From DAOMFB01 sp963721385 (GTDB taxonomy: Bacteria; Acidobacteriota; Thermoanaerobaculia; UBA5066): a stretch of 64,000 bases of DNA. How positions within the stretch are numbered: the first letter of the stretch is position 1; every line of letters begins with the position of its first letter. Under the pieces are notes generated by a model. That model was not told the DNA's origin and ran no database searches. It saw only the letters and a list, made by a program, of their open reading frames with translations. A program made the position numbers and the translations under genes. The DNA lies in NCBI GenBank assembly GCA_963721385.1, contig CAVRJB010000008.1:1-64000 (forward strand). Direction: 5' to 3'. Below, piece by piece: positions 27,783 to 35,924 of the stretch.

Positions 27783-28978
27783 GCCGGGGATATTAGAGCC
27801 AGGACCTCGCCCACGAGGTAGAGGGATCCGGCCGCGAGGGCGGGCGGGGCGGACGCCCCGGCGGCGTCCAGTTGCGCGACGGCTTCCGCGACGGAGGGGG
27901 CGGCCGCCGCGTCCTTCCGGCCAAGCCGCGTCACGAGCGCCTCGGGGGTCGCCGCGCGAGGCGACACCGGCGCCGCGAAGACGACGCGGCGTGCCCGGGC
28001 CGCGAGGGGCTCGAAGACCGCCTCCAGGTCCTTGTCGGCCATCCCGCCGAAGAGAAGGTCGACCCGCCCGGCAAGCCCCTCCGCGTCGAGCCACGCCGCG
28101 AGCGCCCGCGCGCCGTCCGGGTTGTGCGCACCGTCGAGGATCCAGCGGCGCGCGCCGGGCCGGTCGATCCGCTGGAGACGGCCGGGCCAGCGCGTCGCCG
28201 ATAGGCCGCGCGTAATCGTCTCCTCGTCGAGTGGCGCCATCGCCCGGGCTGCCCCGACGGCGAGCGCCGCGTTCGCGCGCTGATGCGCGCCGGCAAGCGA
28301 GAAAACGCCGTCCCAGCGGTCGTCGGGGGGGACCTCGACGAGCCGCGCGCCGGTCCGGGCCGCCTCGAAGCGGAGAACCGCCGCCGCGTCGGGCGGGCTC
28401 CCCGCCGAGCCGACGAGGGCGGGCTGGCCGCGCCGGAAGATCCCCGCCTTCTCGCGCGCCACGTCGGCGGGCGTCGGGCCGAGGATCTCGAGATGGTCGG
28501 CGCCGATGTTCGTGACCACGGAGACGTCGGGCGAGAGGACATTCGTGGCGTCCAGCCTCCCGCCGATTCCGACCTCCACCACGGCGACGTCGACGCGCGC
28601 CCTCCGGAAGAGCTCGAACGCCGCGACGGTGAGCGCCTCGAAGTAGGTGGGGCCCCGCTCGCCGGGCCCCGCGACGGCGGCGACGAGGGCGAGAGCATCG
28701 TCGAGGGCGGCGGCCGGGACGTCGGTCTCCTCGACTCGGACCCGTTCGGTGACGCTGAGGAGGTGCGGCGAGGTGTAGAGGCCGGCCCGCACGCCTGCGG
28801 CCCGGAGGATCGCGGAGACCGCGGCGGCGGTCGAGCCCTTGCCGTTCGTTCCGGCGATCAGGACGGAGCGGAAGGCCCGCTCCGGGCTCCCGAGCGAGGC
28901 GAGAAGGGCCCGCGTCCTGTGGAGGCCGGGCCTCATCCTCTGCGGCCCGAGCGCGTCGAGCCAGCCGAGGCCGCTCAC
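27779..28978 (-). CDS. folC: Bifunctional folylpolyglutamate synthase/dihydrofolate synthase
   Basis: 399 residues. Mur-ligase-type P-loop VLIAGTNGKGSTAAAVSAIL, then GLYTSPHLLSVTERVRV, FEALTVAAFELF, VAVVEVGIGGRLDATNVL, SVVTNIGADHLEILGPT, AREKAGIFRRGQPAL and the C-terminal RRWILDGAHNPDGARALAAWL and VDLLFGGMADKD. The enzyme adds glutamate to dihydropteroate and to folates. The start overlaps the accD stop and the stop overlaps the dgt start, the common accD-folC gene order seen widely in bacteria. Confidence 0.97.
   Translation of the reverse strand: MSGLGWLDALGPQRMRPGLHRTRALLASLGSPERAFRSVLIAGTNGKGSTAAAVSAILRAAGVRAGLYTSPHLLSVTERVRVEETDVPAAALDDALALVAAVAGPGERGPTYFEALTVAAFELFRRARVDVAVVEVGIGGRLDATNVLSPDVSVVTNIGADHLEILGPTPADVAREKAGIFRRGQPALVGSAGSPPDAAAVLRFEAARTGARLVEVPPDDRWDGVFSLAGAHQRANAALAVGAARAMAPLDEETITRGLSATRWPGRLQRIDRPGARRWILDGAHNPDGARALAAWLDAEGLAGRVDLLFGGMADKDLEAVFEPLAARARRVVFAAPVSPRAATPEALVTRLGRKDAAAAPSVAEAVAQLDAAGASAPPALAAGSLYLVGEVLALISPA
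27790..27795 (-). promoter_or_regulatory. Putative -10 element upstream of dgt
   Basis: Minus-strand TAATAT, inside the end of folC, is followed by CCCCGGC and the dgt ATG. The 7-nt spacing fits a leaderless internal promoter. Translational coupling to folC is the competing explanation. Confidence 0.35.
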
Positions 28979-29820
28979 TCCCCGAAGAGCTTGAGGAGCG
29001 TCCCGATCGTCGCCTTCAGTTTTTCGCGCGGGACGACGGCGTCGACGAATCCGTGGTCGAGCAGGAACTCCGCGCGCTGGAATCCCTCCGGGAGCGTCTG
29101 GCGAATCGTCTGCTCGATGACGCGCGGACCGGCGAAGCCGACGAGCGCCTTCGGCTCCACGAGGATGACGTCTCCCTGCATGGCGAACGAGGCGGTGACG
29201 CCTCCTGTCGTCGGATCCGTCAGGACCGAGATGTAGGGTACCCGCGCGTCGGCGAGGCGGGCGAGCGCGCTGGAGATCTTCCCCATCTGCATGAGCGAGA
29301 GGATCCCTTCCTGCATCCGGGCGCCCCCCGAGGCCGAGACGATGATCATCGGCAGCCGCTCACGGAGAGCGAGCTCCGCGGCGCGGGTGATCACCTCTCC
29401 GACAACCGAGCCCATCGAGCCCCCGCTGAAGGCATAGTCAAGGACCGCCACGACGACCGGCCGCCCGTCGAGGGTCCCCGTCGCCGCAATGACGGCGTCG
29501 GGCCGGCCGGTGCGCGCTTCGTACTCCTTCAACCGGTCCCGGTACCGTTTGGAGTCCTTGAATTTCAGCGGATCGGTGGGACGAACGTCGCCGAAGAGGG
29601 GCTGCCAGCGCTCGCCGTCGAAGAGGAGCCTGAGGCGGGCGTCGGCCGAGAGGCGGAAGTGGTGCTGACACTTCGGGCAGACGGAGAGGTTTCGCTCGAC
29701 CTCCCTCGCGTAGAGCGTCTCGCGGCATCCTTCGCACTTGAGGAACAGCCCCTCGCCGAGCGACGCCGACCTCTGGTCGCGCACCGGGCGAGGGCTCTTG
29801 TCCTTCTTGAACCAGATCAT
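28975..29820 (-). CDS. accD: Acetyl-CoA carboxylase carboxyltransferase subunit beta
   Basis: 281 residues. The N-terminal zinc ribbon has four cysteines (Cys29, Cys32, Cys48, Cys51: CEGC...CPKC). The carboxyltransferase core shows VVVAVLDYAFSGGSMGSVVGEVI, PMIIVSASGGARMQEGILSLMQMGKI, YISVLTDPTTGGVTASFAMQGDVILVEPKALVGFAGPRVIEQT. AccD with AccA moves the carboxyl group from biotin to acetyl-CoA, the first step of fatty acid synthesis. accA is not in the window. It leads the accD-folC pair and follows the ABC ATPase gene by 16 nt. The ATG lacks a good ribosome-binding site; TAACAT lies 13 nt upstream. Confidence 0.98.
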   Translation of the reverse strand: MIWFKKDKSPRPVRDQRSASLGEGLFLKCEGCRETLYAREVERNLSVCPKCQHHFRLSADARLRLLFDGERWQPLFGDVRPTDPLKFKDSKRYRDRLKEYEARTGRPDAVIAATGTLDGRPVVVAVLDYAFSGGSMGSVVGEVITRAAELALRERLPMIIVSASGGARMQEGILSLMQMGKISSALARLADARVPYISVLTDPTTGGVTASFAMQGDVILVEPKALVGFAGPRVIEQTIRQTLPEGFQRAEFLLDHGFVDAVVPREKLKATIGTLLKLFGE

Positions 29821-29836
29821 CGCGAAGGCTGCGATG

Positions 29837-30610
29837 TTACCCGAGCCGGCTTGTGAGCGAGACGACGGGACGTCCGCCCGGTCCGGGCGTGACCGAGGCC
29901 GTGACGCCGAACAGCTCGGAGAGGAGCGGTGCGGTCAGGACCTCCGCGACCGGTCCGCCGGCCACGATACGGCCGGCCGACAGCAGAACGCCCCGATCGG
30001 CGGTGGAGGCAGCAAGGTCTATCTCATGGGTCGAGAAAAGGACCGCGGCCCCCCCGGCCGCGCGGCGCCGGAGGGCCTCCATCACGAGGAGGCGGTGGCG
30101 CGGGTCGAGGTTCGCCGCGGGCTCGTCGAGGAGCAGGACTTTCGGCTCTCCCGCGAAGACCCGGGCGAGGAGGACGCGCTGCCGCTCCCCGCCGCTCATC
30201 TCGAGGAGATCGGTCCCCGCGAACGCCCCCGCGTCAACTTCTGCGAGCGCCAGCTCGGCGGCCGCGACGTCGCCCCGCGACGGGGCGCCGAGCGCCGGGA
30301 GCCATGGCGTTCTCCCGAGGAGGACCACGTCGAGCGCCCGCATCGGAAAGAGCGGGATGAAGGCCTGCGGCAGGTAGCCGATCCGCCGCGCCGCCTCGCG
30401 GCGCGGGACCTCCACGAGCGGCCGCCCCTCGAGTGTGACCGCTCCGGCGCGCGGCTGGAGGAGGCCCGCCAGGACCTTGAGAAGCGTCGACTTTCCCGCG
30501 CCGTTCTCCCCGAGGAGCGCGACCACCTCGCCCACCGCCAGCGCGAGATCGACGCCGAGGAGCACGTCGGCGCCGCCGTAGCCCGCGCGGACCTCGCGAA
30601 CCGCGATCAC
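29837..30610 (-). CDS. ABC importer ATP-binding protein, BtuD/FecE/FhuC type
   Basis: 257 residues from GTG 30610, overlapping the permease stop by 4 nt. Walker A LGENGAGKSTLLKVLAG, Q-loop GYLPQAFIPLFPM, signature LLEMSGGERQRVLLARVFAG, Walker B VLLLDEPAANLDPRH and switch FSTHEIDLA. The Tyr-Leu-Pro-Gln and HRLLVME stretches place it in the iron-siderophore/heme/cobalamin (FecCD-associated) class. With the upstream permease and binding protein it forms a complete inner-membrane importer. Substrate is not decided; a cobalamin role is reasonable because the binding protein resembles BtuF. Confidence 0.93.
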   Translation of the reverse strand: MIAVREVRAGYGGADVLLGVDLALAVGEVVALLGENGAGKSTLLKVLAGLLQPRAGAVTLEGRPLVEVPRREAARRIGYLPQAFIPLFPMRALDVVLLGRTPWLPALGAPSRGDVAAAELALAEVDAGAFAGTDLLEMSGGERQRVLLARVFAGEPKVLLLDEPAANLDPRHRLLVMEALRRRAAGGAAVLFSTHEIDLAASTADRGVLLSAGRIVAGGPVAEVLTAPLLSELFGVTASVTPGPGGRPVVSLTSRLG

Positions 30611-31608
30611 CCGCGCCTCCGCATCAGGACGAGGAAGGCCGGCGCGCCGAGGAGCGCCGTGATGGCGCCCACCGAGATCTCGTTGGGCGCGAAGAGCGTC
30701 CGCGCCGCCGTGTCCGCGAGGACGAGAAGGACGGCACCTCCCGCGAACGAGAGAAGGAGGAGCGCCCGGTGCCCGCGAGAGACCGCGCGGACCGCGTGGG
30801 GAACGAGAAGGCCGACGAAGCCGATGATCCCCGAGAACGCGACCGCCGCCGCCGCGAGGAGCGACGCGGCGAGGTAGGCCGTCCGCTTCACCGTCTCCAC
30901 CGGCACTCCGAGCGTGTACGCCGTCTCGTCGCCGAGCGCCAGGGCGTCGAACGCCCGGGCGAGCGGGACGAGCGCGAGGAGTCCGACCGCCGCGTAGACC
31001 GCGAGCGTCCGGACCGCGTCGCCCGTGGCGCCGGCGAGGGAACCGAGCATCCAGAAGACGAACCCCTGGGTTCGCGAGGCGTCGCTGAACGACAGCAGAA
31101 AGAGGAGGAGAGCGGACGCGAGGGCGTTGACGACGACGCCCGAGAGGAGAAGGCGGCCCCGGTCGAGCCGGCCGCGGACCGAGGCGCCGAGACCGACGAG
31201 GAGCACGGCCCCGAGCGCTCCGAGGAACGCCGCAAGCGGGAGCGCAGCCGCGCCGAGGGGCCCTGCCGCCGAGAGCCCGGCGATCCCGCCGACGAGCGTC
31301 CCGCAGGCCGCGCCTCCCGAGACGCCCAGGAGGTACGGGTCCGCAAGCGGGTTCTGGAGGAGCGCCTGCAGTGCCGCGCCGGAGAGTGCGAGCGCGCCGC
31401 CGACGAGCGCCGCGAGGAGCGCCCGCGGAAGGCGCAGGTCCCTCACGATCGTCACCGAAGCCGGATCGCCCGAGCCCAGGAGCCCGCGGAGGACGTCGCC
31501 CGCGGGGATCGGCGCGCTCCCGACGGTGAGCGAGGCGGCAAAGGCCCCGGCGAGCAGGAGGAGGAGGACGAGGGCGACGGCGGACGTTCGGGGGCGCACC
31601 GGCGTCAA
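30607..31608 (-). CDS. FecCD-family ABC importer permease (BtuC-like)
   Basis: 333 residues from TTG 31608 (TTGA overlap with the binding-protein stop); GTG 31599 is the other choice. About ten spans. Family stretches: LRLPRALLAALVGGALALSGAALQALLQNPLADPYLLGVSGGAACGTL, DRGRLLLSGVVVNALASALLLFLL, FWMLGSLAGA, LGDETAYTLGVPVETVKRTAYLAASLLAAAAVAFSGIIGFVGLLVPHAVRAV (ATPase coupling helices) and LADTAARTLFAPNEISVGAITALLGAPAFLVLM. It forms the homodimeric channel of a BtuCD/FhuBC-type importer for corrinoid, heme or ferric siderophore. Confidence 0.93.
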   Translation of the reverse strand: MTPVRPRTSAVALVLLLLLAGAFAASLTVGSAPIPAGDVLRGLLGSGDPASVTIVRDLRLPRALLAALVGGALALSGAALQALLQNPLADPYLLGVSGGAACGTLVGGIAGLSAAGPLGAAALPLAAFLGALGAVLLVGLGASVRGRLDRGRLLLSGVVVNALASALLLFLLSFSDASRTQGFVFWMLGSLAGATGDAVRTLAVYAAVGLLALVPLARAFDALALGDETAYTLGVPVETVKRTAYLAASLLAAAAVAFSGIIGFVGLLVPHAVRAVSRGHRALLLLSFAGGAVLLVLADTAARTLFAPNEISVGAITALLGAPAFLVLMRRRG

Positions 31609-32513
31609 CCTGGCCCGGCGACACCGGCCGGCGGGAGCGCGGCGAGGATTTCCAGCGCTTCGACAAGGCCGGGGCCGGGCCGCTCGAGGAGGTTCCCCGG
31701 AATGGTCACGAGGCGGCCGTCGCGGACGGCCGGGACGAGCTTCCAGTGCGCGTCGCCCTGAAACGCTCGCCGGAACGCCGCCTCGTTCTCTTTCGTGGCC
31801 GGCCAGATCACGACGCCCGGGTTCCATGCGGCGAGCGCCTCGAGCGTGACGCGCGGCCACTCGGCGCCGCCCGGGGGGACGACGTTGGCGATCCGCGCGC
31901 GCGCGAGCAAGTCTCCGACGAACGTCGAAGGCCCGGCGACGACGGGCGGGTCAGGCCAGATGACGGCGACGGCGCGGAGAGGAGGTCCGGGGCGCGCGGC
32001 CGCCAGCGCCTCGGCCGCCGCGATCCGGACCGCGAGCGCCGCGACGAGCTTCCCGGCCGCCGCCGACTCCCCCGCCGCCGCGCCGACGGCGCGGATGTCG
32101 TCCAGGACGCCGTCCAGCGTCCGGCCGGACGTCACGACGACCGGAAGCCCGAGCGCCGTCAGCTTTTCCCACGAGGCACGGTCGGTGCCGTCGCGCGAAA
32201 CCACCACGAGGTCAGGCTTCAGCGCCACGACGCGCTCGAGGTCGGGCGTGAAGCCGCCGAGCGTCGGCAGGCCCGCGGCCGCAGGCAGATCGGCGGCGAA
32301 GTCCGAGACGCCCGCAAGACGCGGACCGGCTCCGAGGGCCACGAGGATCTCCACGGCGGACGGGGCGAGCGCGACGATCCGGCGGGGCGCCGGGCCCCCG
32401 GCGGCGGCCGGTGCCGCGCCGAGCGCCAGGGCGAAGAAGAGCGGCGCGGCCCGGCGGAAGGTCAGGGCTCTTCCGGCTCTTCCAGGTCGTTGGGAATGCC
32501 GAGGCGCAGGCAC
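31605..32513 (-). CDS. BtuF-like periplasmic substrate-binding protein
   Basis: 302 residues from GTG 32513, which overlaps the small upstream gene by 52 nt. A signal peptide (FRRAAPLFFALALGAAPAAAGG) begins 17 residues in; a CTG at 32465 overlapping the upstream stop would give an ideal short n-region, so the start is unsure. The body has the class III helical-backbone pattern: RRIVALAPSAVEILVALGAGPRLAGVSDF, LPTLGGFTPDLERVVALKPDLVVVS, LGLPVVVTSGRTLDGVLDDIRAVGAAAG, and VWPATKENEAAFRRAF. The known family binds cobalamin, heme or siderophores. First gene of the importer operon; no TonB-dependent receptor is nearby. Confidence 0.9.
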   Translation of the reverse strand: MPAPRHSQRPGRAGRALTFRRAAPLFFALALGAAPAAAGGPAPRRIVALAPSAVEILVALGAGPRLAGVSDFAADLPAAAGLPTLGGFTPDLERVVALKPDLVVVSRDGTDRASWEKLTALGLPVVVTSGRTLDGVLDDIRAVGAAAGESAAAGKLVAALAVRIAAAEALAAARPGPPLRAVAVIWPDPPVVAGPSTFVGDLLARARIANVVPPGGAEWPRVTLEALAAWNPGVVIWPATKENEAAFRRAFQGDAHWKLVPAVRDGRLVTIPGNLLERPGPGLVEALEILAALPPAGVAGPG

Positions 32514-32683
32514 GCCGCGGCGTACATCTGGCGGGCCGCCTTCTGGGCGTTCTGAAGGTCCGCGAGGCGCTCCTTCACCTTGGAGAGCTCCTCCTGGATC
32601 AGCCCCTCCATGTCGTCGATCTCTTTCTTCGTCACATGGAGCGTGTTCTCGTAAAACTTCCGCTGTTCGTCGGTCAGGCTCAT
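32462..32683 (-). CDS. Small helical protein of unknown function
   Basis: 73 residues, ATG 32683 with GAGGAG ribosome-binding site 5 nt upstream. The protein is almost wholly helical and charged (EQRKFYENTLHVTKKEIDDM, then EGLIQEELSKVKERLADLQNAQKAARQMYAAACLRLGI) and ends in acidic NDLEEPEEP. No signal peptide or membrane span. It lies 25 nt downstream of the fused kinase gene and overlaps the start of the binding protein. I recognise no named family, but length, codon use and a clear ribosome-binding site support a real gene. It could be a cytoplasmic partner of the kinase. Confidence 0.75.
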   Translation of the reverse strand: MSLTDEQRKFYENTLHVTKKEIDDMEGLIQEELSKVKERLADLQNAQKAARQMYAAACLRLGIPNDLEEPEEP

Positions 32684-32708
32684 TCGATCTCCTCGAAACG
32701 ATGACCCG

Positions 32709-35700
32709 TCACGGCTTGACCGTGATGGGGAAGGTGGACCACATCTTGACTCTCACGCCGTCCTTCGTGGCCGGCGTGATTTTCGCACTTCGCAGGGAAC
32801 GGATCGCGGCTTCGTCAGCAAATTTGTAAGCCGACGGCCGGATCAAGCGGATGTCGATGACGTTTCCGTTCTCGTCGACGAGGCCCATCAGGACGGTGAT
32901 CCCGAGGCTGCCGTCGGACGACGTGTGCGCCATCTGGCGGGCCTGGGCCGGCAGTCCCGTGAAGCCGCCGAGCCGGACGAGTTTCGGTTCGACGACGCCC
33001 GCTCCGGGGCCGACGAGATCGCCGACGTTCGGCTTTTCGGCGACGGGCTCGGGGACGGGGGGCGGAGCCTGCGGAACGGACACCTCGGTCGGCACGGGGC
33101 GTGCCGCTTCCGCCGTCGGCGCCGTTGGCGGCGCGGCCACCGCCACGACCGTCGGCGCGGGAGCGGCCGCCGGCGCCGCCGTCGCAGGAGCGGCCGGAGC
33201 AGGCGCCGCCGTCGCAAGCGACGGCGCCTCCGCCGCCTTCGGCGGTTCGGCGGGCGCGTTCGCCGCGAGCGAGAGTGCCGGCGCGGTCGCCGCGGGCGTG
33301 CCGGTCTTTCCGGCCGCGGCCTTCTTCTCCGCCTCCCTTCGGGCCTTTTCTGTCTCGGCGGCGAGGCGCTTCGCCTCGGCCTCGACCGCTTTCGGATCGA
33401 CGACCTTCATCGCCTCGGGCGCCGAAGCCGGAGCCGGGGCGGCCGTGGCGGGCGCGGCAACCGTCGACGGAGGGACCGGTGCCGGAACGGCCGGCGCCGG
33501 CGCGGACCCACGGCCCCGCGCGAAATAGACACCCGCTGCCACGAGGGCGACCGCCGCGATGCCGATACCGGCGAAAAGCCCGGCGCGGCTCTTCTTCGAC
33601 TCGCCCCCCACGGGAAGTGCGGCCCGGGCTCCGACGACGGGGATCGGGCGCGGCGTCTCCTTTCGCGACGGAACTGCCATGGGCCGCGCCTCGGTCACGG
33701 GAGCGATCGTGGGGACGGTCAGGGCTGGCTGGGTGTGCTCGCCGCTCTTCGCGAGGACGAGCCCCCTTCCCTTCTTCGGCGACGGCGTCGTCTCGAGGGG
33801 CTGCTGCGCCGCGGCGAAGGCGGCGTCGATGTCGTCGTCGCTCGTGGAGTGCGGGGCTTCGAGGAGACGGTGGACGTAAATGGCGAGGTCGGCCGGGCCC
33901 GGTGATGGCTGGTAGCCGTAGAGGACCGAAAGGAGGTCCTTCTCGAGCTCCGAGGCATTCTGATAGCGGTCCAGCGCGTTCTTCGCGAGAGCCTTGAGAA
34001 CGATCTGGTCGACCTTGCGCGGCACCTCGGGATTGCGCGCCGACGGCGGCTCCACCTGGCCGTCGCGCACCTTCTCGAGAATCGTCATGTCGTTCTCACC
34101 CTCGAAAAGGGGAAGGCCGGTGAGAAGCTCGAAGAGGACGGCGCCGAGCGAGAAGATGTCGCTCCGCCGGTCGATCTTCTTGCCCCACGCCTGCTCGGGA
34201 GACATGTACTGGAGCTTCCCCTTGAGCGCCCCGGACATCGTCGTGGAGACTTTCGTCGCGGCCTTCGCCACGCCGAAGTCACAGAGCTTGATGTCACCCT
34301 CCCACGAGATGAGGATGTTCTGCGGCGAGACGTCGCGGTGGACGAGGTTCAACTCGGTGCCGTCCGGAGCCACGCGGCGGTGCGCGTAGTCGAGCGCGTT
34401 CGCGATGCGGGACGCGATGAAGAGCGAGAGCTCGACGGGGAGCGGGAAGGAGCGGTCGCGCCCCATCTTCACGATCGATCGGAGGTCCTTGCCGTCCACG
34501 TACTCCATCGCGATGTAGTGCCAGGCGTCGACCTTGCCGAGCTCGTAAATGTGGATGATGTTGTTGTGCGAGAGCTGAGCCGCGAGCTTGGCCTCGTCCA
34601 CGAACATCGTGATGAAGCCCTCGTTCGTGGCGAGATGCGGGAGGATTCGCTTGATCGCGACGATCTTCTCGAATCCCTCCTCGCCCGTCATCCGGGCCTT
34701 GAAGACGTCGGCCATGCCGCCCGAAGCGATCCGTTCGAGGAGCTGGTAGCGCCCGAAGGCGCCCGGCCCCGACGGCGGCCGCGGGGTGCGGCTCGGGATG
34801 CGAACCGGAGCGGGAGGCGGAGGAGCCGGCGTCGCGATCGTGTTCACGGGAAGCGGCGCGAGGGGCGTCGCGTCGGAGGGAAGAAGAGCGGGAGCCGGCG
34901 CGATGGGGGGCGGGACGACCCGCTCTCGCGAAGGCTCGGGCGCCGGAACGGCAGACGGAGAAAGGGCCGGAGCCGAGGCGCCGGAGACGGGCCTCGACGG
35001 AGTCGTGACGCCCGGGTCCGTCAGGCCGGAGCCCGTCCCGGGTTTCGATTTGATTCGAAGACCCGAGAGCGTGTCATGGAGGAGCTTGTCGACAGACGCC
35101 GCCGTGCCCGCGCCGGACTTCGCTCTCTCGGGCGGGCGGTCTCCGGGCGCCAGTTCGCCGAGGTTCACCTTCATCGTCTCGGCCGTTCCGGGGGCGGGCA
35201 CCTCGCCCGATGTCCGTGGCGCGTCGCTCCGCGGCCTCACGAACCCGGGAGACGACTCGCCCTTTCGCGGTGGGATCAGCCCCGAGAGAGTCGTCTCGAG
35301 CCGCCTCTGGAGCGCCGGGTCGATTCCCGGCGGCGGCAACGGAGAAGGGGGGGGCGCCGCGGGCGGCGCCGCCACCGCGACGTCCTCGTCGATGCCGGAG
35401 AGGACGTCCGAGAAGATGTCGTCGGCCGAGAGAAGCGGCTCGCCGCTCTCGGGGACGCTCCCCGACGGCGGGAGGTCGAGCACCGGGTGAAGGCCGAGCG
35501 CGGCCTGGATCTCCGCGTTGAAGATCTCCTCGCCGAACGGCTTTTCGAGGATGCTCGTTGCGCCGATCCGCTGCGCATCGGCGCGCTTGTTCCGCCCTTT
35601 GTAGCCCGACATCATCAGGAGAATCGGCGGCGTCGAGCCGGCGGCCTGCATGCCGCGAATGACGTCGGGCGTCCGAAGGCGCGGCAACACGGACGAAACG

Positions 35701-35846
35701 AGGACGAGATCCGGTCGCGAGCGGCGGTAGTGCTCGAGCCCCTCGTCGCCGTCCCGGGCGACGACCAGCTCGAAGTCCTTGCCCGCGAGGTATCCGCGAA
35801 TCCGTTCGAGATACCTCGGCTCGTATTCGATGAGGAGGATCTTCAT
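32709..35846 (-). CDS. Pseudo-receiver / Ser-Thr protein kinase / TM / TonB-C-like fusion protein
   Basis: 1045 residues from ATG 35846 (GGAGAGAC upstream). Residues 1-120: response-regulator receiver fold (MKILLIEYEP; ILEKPFGEEI) but the phospho-acceptor position reads DLVLVSSVLP, with Ser for Asp, and the acidic pair is degraded. Residues 120-360: Pro/Ala-rich linker. Residues about 363-640: complete Hanks-type kinase with ERIASGGMADVFKA, VAIKRI (Lys near 397), HRDVSPQN (near 503), CDFGVAKA, YMSPEQ. One transmembrane helix near 752-772. A long Ala/Pro periplasmic linker then leads to residues about 955-1045, VRLGGFTGLPAQARQM...GITVLMGLVDENGNVIDIRLIRPSAYKFADEAAIRSLRSAKITPATKDG, a TonB C-terminal/energy-transducer pattern. 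It may pass a signal across the envelope. Confidence 0.88.
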   Translation of the reverse strand: MKILLIEYEPRYLERIRGYLAGKDFELVVARDGDEGLEHYRRSRPDLVLVSSVLPRLRTPDVIRGMQAAGSTPPILLMMSGYKGRNKRADAQRIGATSILEKPFGEEIFNAEIQAALGLHPVLDLPPSGSVPESGEPLLSADDIFSDVLSGIDEDVAVAAPPAAPPPSPLPPPGIDPALQRRLETTLSGLIPPRKGESSPGFVRPRSDAPRTSGEVPAPGTAETMKVNLGELAPGDRPPERAKSGAGTAASVDKLLHDTLSGLRIKSKPGTGSGLTDPGVTTPSRPVSGASAPALSPSAVPAPEPSRERVVPPPIAPAPALLPSDATPLAPLPVNTIATPAPPPPAPVRIPSRTPRPPSGPGAFGRYQLLERIASGGMADVFKARMTGEEGFEKIVAIKRILPHLATNEGFITMFVDEAKLAAQLSHNNIIHIYELGKVDAWHYIAMEYVDGKDLRSIVKMGRDRSFPLPVELSLFIASRIANALDYAHRRVAPDGTELNLVHRDVSPQNILISWEGDIKLCDFGVAKAATKVSTTMSGALKGKLQYMSPEQAWGKKIDRRSDIFSLGAVLFELLTGLPLFEGENDMTILEKVRDGQVEPPSARNPEVPRKVDQIVLKALAKNALDRYQNASELEKDLLSVLYGYQPSPGPADLAIYVHRLLEAPHSTSDDDIDAAFAAAQQPLETTPSPKKGRGLVLAKSGEHTQPALTVPTIAPVTEARPMAVPSRKETPRPIPVVGARAALPVGGESKKSRAGLFAGIGIAAVALVAAGVYFARGRGSAPAPAVPAPVPPSTVAAPATAAPAPASAPEAMKVVDPKAVEAEAKRLAAETEKARREAEKKAAAGKTGTPAATAPALSLAANAPAEPPKAAEAPSLATAAPAPAAPATAAPAAAPAPTVVAVAAPPTAPTAEAARPVPTEVSVPQAPPPVPEPVAEKPNVGDLVGPGAGVVEPKLVRLGGFTGLPAQARQMAHTSSDGSLGITVLMGLVDENGNVIDIRLIRPSAYKFADEAAIRSLRSAKITPATKDGVRVKMWSTFPITVKP

Positions 35847-35902
35847 GTCTCTCCGCGGAGGGGGCGCCCCCAAAACATCCCGCAAGTCTTTCCGGAGCAA
35901 AC

Positions 35903-35908
35903 TATTAT
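35903..35908 (+). promoter_or_regulatory. Putative -10 element in the mtaB/kinase divergent region
   Basis: TATTAT stands in an A/T-rich island of the 78-base gap between the minus-strand kinase and plus-strand mtaB genes. A start about 7 nt on would leave a leader of under 10 nt before GTG 35925. No -35 consensus is visible. Confidence 0.3.
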
Positions 35909-35924
35909 CGTCCCGGGTCCCGAC

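Noticed and set aside
32462..32720. Cobalamin riboswitch before the BtuF-like gene
   Set aside because: Only 25 bases separate the kinase stop from the small gene; there is no room for such an element and no B12-box-like sequence is visible.
34338..35924. Long open frame extending upstream of mtaB, antisense to the fusion kinase
   Set aside because: The extension has no homology-like content and lies opposite the kinase; the radical SAM protein starts sensibly at 35925 or 35955.
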